DNA of 64,000 nucleotides from the NCBI RefSeq assembly GCF_014655295.1, contig NZ_BNBI01000004.1, forward strand, positions 310,001-374,000, written 5' to 3'. This document shows, in pieces, positions 57,707 to 64,000 of this stretch (positions within the stretch are counted from its first letter, which is position 1; every line of letters starts with the position of its first letter). The DNA comes from Streptomyces fumanus (GTDB taxonomy: Bacteria; Actinomycetota; Actinomycetes; Streptomycetales; Streptomycetaceae). The position numbers and the translations under genes are program-made. The notes beneath the pieces were generated by a model, which searched no databases, was not told the DNA's origin, and worked only from the letters and a program-made list of their open reading frames with translations.

Positions 57707-60700
57707 GGACGGCCCCCTTCCGGCGCGAAGAGGCGTTCGAGGACGGCGGCGACCCCGTCCTCGTCGTTGCCCGGGGCGACCTCGTCGGCCATGGCCCGCA
57801 GATCGGGGTGGGCATTGGCGACCGCCACGCCGTGCGCGGCCCAGGCCAGCAGCGGGATGTCGTTGGGCATGTCGCCGAAGGCGACGGTGTCGGCGCCGGT
57901 CAAGCCCAGCAGTTCGGCGGCCCGGGCCACACCGGCGCCCTTGTCGGTGCCCGCGGGCAGGACCTCCACCATGCCCTTGACCGAGTGCACGACGCTCACC
58001 TCACCGTCCGTCAGCCGTTGCGCGACGGCGGCCAGCCGGTCCTCGTCGACGTGCCGGTGGTGCAGGATCAGCTTGTCGATGGGCGCCCCCCACAGCCGGC
58101 CCGGGTCGGTGGTCACGTCCCAGCCGTGGCGGACCCGTTCCCCGAAGCCGGGGGTCACCTTGAACCGGCTCTCCGGCGGCGAGGTGACGACGCCCAGCTC
58201 GACCGGGCCCAGTTCGGCTTCGACCTTCGCGACGACGCCGCGGGCGAGATCGCGGTCCAGGGACACCGAGGACAGCAGGCGGTCCGCACCGGCGTCGTAC
58301 AGTTGCGCGCCCTGGCCGCAGACGGCCAGCCCCCGGTAGCCGAGGGCGTCCAGGAGCTGCCGGCAGGCCACCGCGGGGCGTCCGGTGACCACCAGGTGGT
58401 GGGCGCCGGAGGCGGCGACCCGGTCCAGCGCCCGGCGGGTGCGCGCCGACACGGTCAGGTCGCTGCGCAGCAGCGTGCCGTCGAGATCGGTCGCCACGAG
58501 CCGGAACGCGGGTGCGCGGGTCGGCACGGTGTCCCAGACCACCCGGCCGGAGCGCAGGGTCACCATGGCGACGGCGTGACCTCCCACCGGCGGTCCGTCC
58601 AGGGTCCCCGTGAACACGCCGTCGCCGCCGGCGGCGAGCGGCCGCAGCACGGCACCGCCGGAGGCGGGAGCGGGCTCGTCGGAGGCGAGGACCTCGGTGA
58701 CCGACTCCAGCGGGGGGCGCGGAGCGCCGGCTTCCCGCGCTTCACCGTCCGCGGCAGCCGTGACCCCGGGTGCCGCGGACGCGGTCGCCGTGACCTCGGG
58801 TGCTACGGACGCGGTGGCCGGGGCCCCGGGTGCCGCGAGCACGGTGGCCGGGCTCGGGGCCTGGGCGGCGGGTGCGGTGGGGGAGGCGGCCGCCGGGGCC
58901 CGGCCGGGGGCCGTGTCCGTCGTCGCGGATGCCTCGACCACCAGCTCGACCCGTTCCGCTTCGGCGTGCGCGTACCGCACGTGCCAGGTGCCGTCCGCGG
59001 CGGCGGTGAGCCGGAAGCGGTCCGCCTGCCGGGCCCACAGGTCCGGTCGGCCCGCCCGCCGGGCCAGTTCGGCACAGCGGGTGAAGTCCCCCCGGTGGTG
59101 GGCCGAGGTGAACAGTCGTTCCCAGTCGTCCGCCGCGAGTTCGTCGACGCCGCACCCGAGCACGCGGGCGAGGGCGGTGGCGTCACCGCGTTCCGTCGCC
59201 GCCCGCGCGATCAGCTCACGGTGCTCGGTGCGGGCGGCGGGCGGCAGCGCCTCCAGCCAGCCCCGCTCGATCAGTTCGCCGGCCGGCGGCTGCGCGCGCT
59301 CGCCGCGCAGCAGACGTTCGTAGGCGGCCAGACGCAGATCCGCGCTGCGGGCCCAGGTGAACGAGCGGCCCAGGCGCCGGGCGTTGCCCGAGAGCCGGGC
59401 GTAGGTGCCGGGTGCCGTGCGGAAGAGCGTCACGGCCTCGCGTATTCGCCCGGCGAGGGCCCGGGCCAGCCCCGGGTCGTCGTCGCGGAAGGAACCGGGC
59501 ACGGCCAAGCCCGTCGCGTCCGGGTCGTCGAGGGGCCGCCCGTGCCCGAAGTGGGAGGTCACCCGCTGGGCGGTGGCGATCGGCACCGCCCCGCAGGCCA
59601 TCGCCTCGGCCTGGGCGATGAGGAAACCGTCCAGCTCGAACTTGGACGGATACACGCAGAAGTCGGCGCTCGCCGCCTGCTCGAACAACGTGTCCTCGTC
59701 GGCCAGCCGCCACTCCAGACGCAGTTGTCCCGGAAAGCGGTCGGCGAGCCGCTGGAACGCGGCGTTCGCCACCGTCGCCGGCGCGTCACCGCCGCCCCCG
59801 GTCGAGCAGCGGATCACGAAACCCACCTCCGGATCCCCGGCCAGCACCTCCTCCACGGCCCGCATCAGCTCCAGTTGGCCCTTGTGGTGCACCGCGTAGC
59901 GGGCGGCGTGGTAGAAGACCGGGCCGGTGCCCGTCAGACCGAGCGACCGGCGCACCGCGGCCCGGTCCACGGCCTCCGGGTCGCGCGCCAGCCAACTGTC
60001 CGCGATGCCGCAGCCGCCGGCCAGCAGCCGGTCCGGGCGTTCGCGCAGCCGCCGCGCCACGGGCAGCGACTGGAACAGGGCTTCGAACGGCGTGTCCTGC
60101 CAGGTGACGTAGTGGTCGCGCTGGCCGGAGGAGACGAAGTCGATCAGATCCGCGCGGTCGGCGATCAGCGGGAACACACCCACGTGGTCCGGCCCGTACT
60201 CGACGTGCATACGGGTGCCGGCCAGCGCCCGGGCCATGGTGGCCAGGGGGGAGTCCTCGGCGGGCGGTGGCCCGTCCAGGGCGTCGAGGTCCGGTCCGCG
60301 GACCCCGAACAGCTCCAGCAGCCGTTCCACCTGCGGCCGGTACACCTTCTGCGTGACGGGGGCGTTCGCGGCGATCGTGCTCACCGTCCGGTACCGGTCG
60401 TCGTCGGCGAGGACCGCGGGCAGCAGGTAGTGGTAGTAGGGCTCGAAGCCGTGCACGACCACCGGACCGTCCGCCAGGTGGCGCTGGACGAAGCGCAGGC
60501 CGCCGACCTGGAAGACCAGCGGCTTCAGGTACGCCAGGTCCCGTCCCTCCAGGGCCGGGGGCGGGTAGAGCCGGTCCGGCAGCAGGTCCAGGAAGGCGTC
60601 GGACAGCAGATAGACGTCCACGCCGTCCTGGCGCAGCAGGTGGGCGCGGGTGTCGAGGGCGAGACCGGTCTCGGCGGGCCGGCCGGGCCACACCTTGGGG

Positions 60701-60924
60701 TCGAGCACCAGCGGCACCGTGTGCTCGTCGCGGTAGTCGAGTTCCCGGACGTCGAACCGCTCCCGCAGGGCCCGGAGGTGACCGTGCGCGGGTGTGACCA
60801 GCGAGACGCGGTGGCCGCGTGCGGCGTACTCACGGGACAGGTTCCACACGAGCGGGGACAGCCCGCCGCGCATCAGCCGGTTGTCGAAGCCGCCGCACTC
60901 GAAGGAGAAGGTGACGATGTGCAC
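57703..60924 (-). CDS. Fusion of GT4-type glycosyltransferase and HAD phosphatase
   Basis: This is a 1073-residue protein. Residues 1-560 resemble glycogen/maltodextrin-synthase-type GT4 enzymes: MRGGLSPLVWNLSREYAARGHRVSLVTP at the start, and [33 protein letters not shown] near residue 450. A helical and beta accessory part follows ([35 protein letters not shown]), interrupted by an Ala/Pro/Thr-rich linker with three 10-residue repeats. Residues about 800-1073 are a Cof-type HAD phosphatase (VATDLDGTLLRSDL, VVTGRP, AFGDMPNDIPLL). A transferase with its own phosphatase could make a phospho-glycoside and dephosphorylate it. GTG 60924 has AAGGAG upstream. Confidence 0.85.
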   Translation of the reverse strand: MHIVTFSFECGGFDNRLMRGGLSPLVWNLSREYAARGHRVSLVTPAHGHLRALRERFDVRELDYRDEHTVPLVLDPKVWPGRPAETGLALDTRAHLLRQDGVDVYLLSDAFLDLLPDRLYPPPALEGRDLAYLKPLVFQVGGLRFVQRHLADGPVVVHGFEPYYHYLLPAVLADDDRYRTVSTIAANAPVTQKVYRPQVERLLELFGVRGPDLDALDGPPPAEDSPLATMARALAGTRMHVEYGPDHVGVFPLIADRADLIDFVSSGQRDHYVTWQDTPFEALFQSLPVARRLRERPDRLLAGGCGIADSWLARDPEAVDRAAVRRSLGLTGTGPVFYHAARYAVHHKGQLELMRAVEEVLAGDPEVGFVIRCSTGGGGDAPATVANAAFQRLADRFPGQLRLEWRLADEDTLFEQAASADFCVYPSKFELDGFLIAQAEAMACGAVPIATAQRVTSHFGHGRPLDDPDATGLAVPGSFRDDDPGLARALAGRIREAVTLFRTAPGTYARLSGNARRLGRSFTWARSADLRLAAYERLLRGERAQPPAGELIERGWLEALPPAARTEHRELIARAATERGDATALARVLGCGVDELAADDWERLFTSAHHRGDFTRCAELARRAGRPDLWARQADRFRLTAAADGTWHVRYAHAEAERVELVVEASATTDTAPGRAPAAASPTAPAAQAPSPATVLAAPGAPATASVAPEVTATASAAPGVTAAADGEAREAGAPRPPLESVTEVLASDEPAPASGGAVLRPLAAGGDGVFTGTLDGPPVGGHAVAMVTLRSGRVVWDTVPTRAPAFRLVATDLDGTLLRSDLTVSARTRRALDRVAASGAHHLVVTGRPAVACRQLLDALGYRGLAVCGQGAQLYDAGADRLLSSVSLDRDLARGVVAKVEAELGPVELGVVTSPPESRFKVTPGFGERVRHGWDVTTDPGRLWGAPIDKLILHHRHVDEDRLAAVAQRLTDGEVSVVHSVKGMVEVLPAGTDKGAGVARAAELLGLTGADTVAFGDMPNDIPLLAWAAHGVAVANAHPDLRAMADEVAPGNDEDGVAAVLERLFAPEGGRP
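58760..58849 (-). repeat. Three tandem 30-bp repeats in the GT-HAD linker
   Basis: Units at 58760-58789, 58790-58819 and 58820-58849 differ at a few positions. On the coding strand they give the decapeptides ATVLAAPGAP, ATASVAPEVT and ATASAAPGVT, a flexible linker between the glycosyltransferase and HAD parts. Confidence 0.8.
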
Positions 60925-60937
60925 GCGCGGGGCTCCT

Positions 60938-61861
60938 TCACTCCGCCGCGGCCCGCGCGCGGGCGCAGGCCGCGCGCAGACCGGGCAGGTCGATGAACTC
61001 GGTGTGGGTGCCGGCGGCACCGCAGGCGAAGGCCCCGGACACCGATCCGGCCAGGACGCACTCCTCCACCGGCCGCCCCTCGAAGTAGGCGTGGAGGAAC
61101 GCGGTGACGAAGGCGTCGCCGGCCCCGTTGGAATCGACGACGGGCCGCTCCGGCCGCACGGCCGGGAAGTGGCGCACCCCGGCCTCGCCCCGCACGAGCA
61201 CGTGGCAGCCGTCCGCACCGTCGGTGGCCACGACGAAACGGGCCCGGCCCTCGTCGAGGATGCCGTGCAGGACCTCCGGGAGCCGGTCGTGGACGGCCGC
61301 GGCGCTCATGAAGACGTAGTCGGAGGCGAGGGCGTAGGTGCGGTGGTGGGGATCGGCACCGTCCCAGTCGTGCAGGTCGGTGGAGCTGGTCACCCCGAGC
61401 CGGTGGACGTCCTCGTACAGATCGCGGTTGTGCCCCACGATGGAGAGGTGGACATGGCGCGCCCGCTCCAGGTGGGGCAGGTAGAAGGCGCGCGGCAGCC
61501 GCAGGTCCGCGGGGTGCCGGGAGTCGTAGAAGGAGAAGCGGCGGCCCTGCGCGTCGACCAGGTTGACGCCGCGCGGGGTGCCGTGCGGGGACACCACGTG
61601 GCTGAAGTCCAGACCGTGTCCGGCGTACGCGGCGAGCACCGCGTGACCCTGGGGATCGTCGCCGAGGAAGTCGATGAACTTGGTGGTGAGGCCCAGGGCG
61701 TGCCAGCCGAGCGCCACGCCGTTGCCGGTGTGCGCCACGTAGTCGTACACCGGGGGCACGTGCAGCGAGTCGCCCGGGGGGACCTCCAGTTTCTCGACCG
61801 GGACGACGGTGTCCACGCCGGCTCCGCCGACCACCAGGACGTCGTAAGGGGACTGGTTCAT
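60938..61861 (-). CDS. PfkB-family carbohydrate kinase
   Basis: This 307-residue kinase has the ribokinase-type N-terminal [16 protein letters not shown] and the C-terminal signature [21 protein letters not shown] with catalytic Asp. AcbK of the acarbose pathway belongs to the same family and phosphorylates acarbose; other members act on sugars and nucleosides. ATG 61861 overlaps the nucleotidyltransferase stop (ATGA). In this cluster it could phosphorylate a cyclitol, a sugar or the finished glycoside. Substrate unproven. Confidence 0.85.
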   Translation of the reverse strand: MNQSPYDVLVVGGAGVDTVVPVEKLEVPPGDSLHVPPVYDYVAHTGNGVALGWHALGLTTKFIDFLGDDPQGHAVLAAYAGHGLDFSHVVSPHGTPRGVNLVDAQGRRFSFYDSRHPADLRLPRAFYLPHLERARHVHLSIVGHNRDLYEDVHRLGVTSSTDLHDWDGADPHHRTYALASDYVFMSAAAVHDRLPEVLHGILDEGRARFVVATDGADGCHVLVRGEAGVRHFPAVRPERPVVDSNGAGDAFVTAFLHAYFEGRPVEECVLAGSVSGAFACGAAGTHTEFIDLPGLRAACARARAAAE

Positions 61862-62991
61862 GTACGGGCTCCTTCCGCGACGGCCGCGGGGTCCTCGACC
61901 CGCTGCACCTGTCCGTTCTCCAGGACCACCGCCGAGTCGATGTCCTGACCGGGGCCGACCGCGGCACCGGGCAGCAGTACGCTGCGCCGGACCCGGGCGC
62001 CCGCCCCGACGGTGACTCCGGGGAAGAGCACGCTGTGCTCCACCCGGCCGTTGTTGACGAGGTCCGCCGGGACCAACGAGGCGACCACGCCCGGGGAGTC
62101 GGCCACCCAGCCCCGGTCCACCCCGGGCCGGACGGTCCTGGGCATCCGTTCGACCGGGAGCGGGGCCCGCGGGCCGCCGGCCGCGAGCATCAGGTGCGCC
62201 CGGTGGTAGCGCTCGACGGTGCCGATGTCCTCCCAGTGGCCGGCCACCTCGTGGCCGCGGATGTCCTCGCCGCCCGCGAGCATCGCGGGGATGACGTCCC
62301 GGCTGATGTCGTGCTGCCAGTCGGTGCCGTCCAGCTTCTCCAGGTAGCGGTGCAGCACCGCGGCGTCGAAGACGCAGAACGCGGCGAACACCAGGTCGCT
62401 GGTCGGTACGGACGGCTTCTCCACGAACTCGGTGAGCCGGCCCGCCCGGTCGAAGCGGACCATCCCGAACAGGTGGACCCAGCGCCGCTCGATCCGCTGG
62501 TAGGCGACGGTCAGGGCGGCGCCGGAGGCCCGGTGCTCCGCGATCAGCGGCCGGTAGTCGAAGCGGTAGACGTGGTCCGCGTGCAGCACCAGGACCTGCT
62601 CGCGGTCACCGCCGAAGACGTGCCCGGCCTTGCGGATCAGGGCGTCCGCGGTACCGCGCTCGGCCGGCCAGGTACGGGCGGGCAGCTCACGGGGGAGCCC
62701 GGCGCCCGCGGCCCGGTAGGCGTCGTCGTACGGCCCGAAGTGCACCCGGAAGCCCGGGTCGCGGTTCCACACCCGGTGCAGGTCGTCCATCAGCCGGCGT
62801 TCCTCGTACTGGGACAGCAGCAGCACTTCCCCCAGTCCCGAGTCGCGCGCGTTGGCGAGGCTGAAGTCGATCAGGCGGCAGGCGCCTCCGTACGGGACGA
62901 GCGGCTTCAGGCGCCCTTCGCCCAGCGGCCCCATGCGCCGTCCCTCGCCGCCCGCCAGCAGCACCGCGCGTACCCCTGCCCGCTCAGCCAT
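61858..62991 (-). CDS. GlgC-like glucose-1-phosphate nucleotidyltransferase
   Basis: This 377-residue protein has the sugar nucleotide pyrophosphorylase start [26 protein letters not shown], the substrate loop AFCVFDA with [11 protein letters not shown], and a C-terminal left-handed beta-helix ([30 protein letters not shown]). It resembles GlgC, which makes ADP-glucose; acarbose clusters carry a similar gene (acbR). The product would feed one of the two glycosyltransferases here. ATG 62991 lies 8 bases inside the end of the next gene upstream. Confidence 0.87.
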   Translation of the reverse strand: MAERAGVRAVLLAGGEGRRMGPLGEGRLKPLVPYGGACRLIDFSLANARDSGLGEVLLLSQYEERRLMDDLHRVWNRDPGFRVHFGPYDDAYRAAGAGLPRELPARTWPAERGTADALIRKAGHVFGGDREQVLVLHADHVYRFDYRPLIAEHRASGAALTVAYQRIERRWVHLFGMVRFDRAGRLTEFVEKPSVPTSDLVFAAFCVFDAAVLHRYLEKLDGTDWQHDISRDVIPAMLAGGEDIRGHEVAGHWEDIGTVERYHRAHLMLAAGGPRAPLPVERMPRTVRPGVDRGWVADSPGVVASLVPADLVNNGRVEHSVLFPGVTVGAGARVRRSVLLPGAAVGPGQDIDSAVVLENGQVQRVEDPAAVAEGART

Positions 62992-64000
62992 GACGGGCCT
63001 CGTCCCAGGTGACCCGCCCGGAGGACAGCGTCAGCAGCAGTCGCGCCCCCGGCCGCGGCGGCGGTCCCTCGAACACGCCGGGCGCGGTGCGGCGCAGCTC
63101 CCGCACCCCGGGCAGCGCCCGGACCGCCGGGCCGCGCGGGGCCGGGACCACCAGCTCCACCCGCTCGGCGTGCGGCAGCCGGTACACCAGTCCGCCGTCG
63201 CCGCCGACCGAGCACCGCTCCCGCAGGGCGCGCACCTCCTCGGCGGTCACCGCGGCCGGGTGGCCATCCACGATCCGTTCGCAGGTACGGAAGTCGGCCC
63301 GCTCCCAGGCCGCGTGGAAGAACCGGCGGGCGACCGGGGCGTCGACGGGGGCGCGGCGCGCGTACGCCGCCGGGTCGCCGTGGGCGAGGGCCGCCTCCTC
63401 GGTGATCTCCTCGTCCTTCAGCAGGTCGAACCAGCCGAGCCGCAGGGCGCGTTCGGCGGGCAGCTCGGCCGGCTCGCCCCGCCACAGGCGGCCGAACGCG
63501 GCGAGATGCAGGTCCGCGCAGTGTTCCCAGGTGAACTGCCGGGCGACCGCCGCCGCGCGCCGGGACAGCTCACGGTAGCGGGCCGGGTCGTCGGACCACA
63601 GCGCCACCGCCTCCCGGATACGCGCGGTGAGCGCGGCGGTGAGCAGCGGGTCGTCCTCGGCGAAGGAGCGGTTGACGGCCAGGCCGGTGGTCTCCGGCTC
63701 GGGCCGGGCGTGCCGGAAGTGCGCCATGCCTTCCTGCGCCGTGGCGATGGGCACCGCCCCGCACACCATCGCCTCGCCCTGGGCGATGAGGAAGGTGTCC
63801 ATCTCGAACTTGGAGGGGAACAGGCAGAAGTCGGCGGCCGACGCGTACTCGAACACCCGCCGCTCGTCCACCCGCTCCGACTCCAGGTGCAGCCGCCCCC
63901 GGTGCCGCTCGGCGACCTCGCGGAAGAAGGGGTCGTCGAGCGGGGCGCCGGAGATGCAGCGCACGACGAAGTTCGCGGCCAGGCCCTCGCCCAGCACCCG
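62984..64000 (-). CDS. GT4-type glycosyltransferase, N-terminus outside window
   Basis: This is the C-terminal part of a glycosyltransferase paralogous to the one at 57703. Both share [32 protein letters not shown] and a final domain ([42 protein letters not shown]). Unlike the first, it has no HAD domain and stops after the accessory part. About 337 residues are visible and the frame continues past base 64000. Two such transferases suggest successive glucosylations of an acceptor. Confidence 0.8.
   Translation of the reverse strand, partial: RVLGEGLAANFVVRCISGAPLDDPFFREVAERHRGRLHLESERVDERRVFEYASAADFCLFPSKFEMDTFLIAQGEAMVCGAVPIATAQEGMAHFRHARPEPETTGLAVNRSFAEDDPLLTAALTARIREAVALWSDDPARYRELSRRAAAVARQFTWEHCADLHLAAFGRLWRGEPAELPAERALRLGWFDLLKDEEITEEAALAHGDPAAYARRAPVDAPVARRFFHAAWERADFRTCERIVDGHPAAVTAEEVRALRERCSVGGDGGLVYRLPHAERVELVVPAPRGPAVRALPGVRELRRTAPGVFEGPPPRPGARLLLTLSSGRVTWDEARHG

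Noticed and set aside
58760..58849. The 30-bp tandem repeats as a CRISPR array or regulatory iterons
   Set aside because: They lie inside a coding frame, have no spacers and encode a regular Ala/Pro/Thr linker.

Overview
The window looks like a high-GC actinomycete chromosome, most probably Streptomyces or a close relative. Third codon positions are almost always G or C. GTG starts are common, and genes are chained by ATGA or GTGA overlaps. The chitinase promoter carries two DasR-type boxes, and a response regulator of the CseB/AfsQ1 type has matching GTnAC-n6-GTnAC boxes upstream. I saw no tRNA, rRNA, CRISPR array or insertion sequence. All family assignments come from reading motifs; no database search was run.

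Region by region. 1-5157 holds the C-terminal part of a LanC-like protein, three small proteins, an aldo/keto reductase and an APC permease. 5522-17168 is a compact NRPS cluster: SbnA/SbnB-type enzymes for L-2,3-diaminopropionate (Dap), an MFS exporter, a methyltransferase, an A-T-C NRPS, an A-T NRPS, and one frame that joins a type II thioesterase, an internal twin-arginine segment and an M20 peptidase. 17244-34088 is mixed: a GH18 chitinase, four regulator/enzyme pairs (PadR/DUF1048, HxlR/imine reductase, XRE/SDR, MarR/NmrA), a 2H phosphoesterase, an AfsQ1/Q2-like two-component operon with a lipoprotein, a DUF3152 zinc-protease-like protein, a ThrRS without editing domain behind a threonine leader peptide, and a secreted beta-propeller protein.

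34445-51957 is a one-directional locus of about 17 genes for a contractile tail-like particle: sheath, probable tube, GpU-like protein, possible plug, hub-spike, possible tip, gp25 wedge, gpJ wedge and a large LamG protein. It ends with a Hint-domain protein, a Cys-rich protein and a 1299-residue protein with membrane-active segments and a C-terminal AHH nuclease. I recognise no AAA+ ATPase, tape measure, capsid or portal gene, so it fits neither an ordinary prophage nor the usual extracellular contractile injection locus.

52106-64000, on the minus strand, is a tightly overlapping sugar/cyclitol cluster. It has a 2-epi-5-epi-valiolone-synthase-like cyclase, a cupin, a ROK kinase, an RmlD-like reductase, a 4-alpha-glucanotransferase, a glycosyltransferase fused to a HAD phosphatase, a PfkB kinase, a GlgC-like nucleotidyltransferase and a second glycosyltransferase that runs off the window. 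The set recalls acarbose-type pathways but shows no aminotransferase here.

The strongest points for follow-up are the contractile/AHH locus, the thioesterase-Tat-M20 fusion with an NRPS condensation domain lacking its catalytic His, the ThrRS attenuator, and the nitrogen-poor C7-cyclitol cluster.
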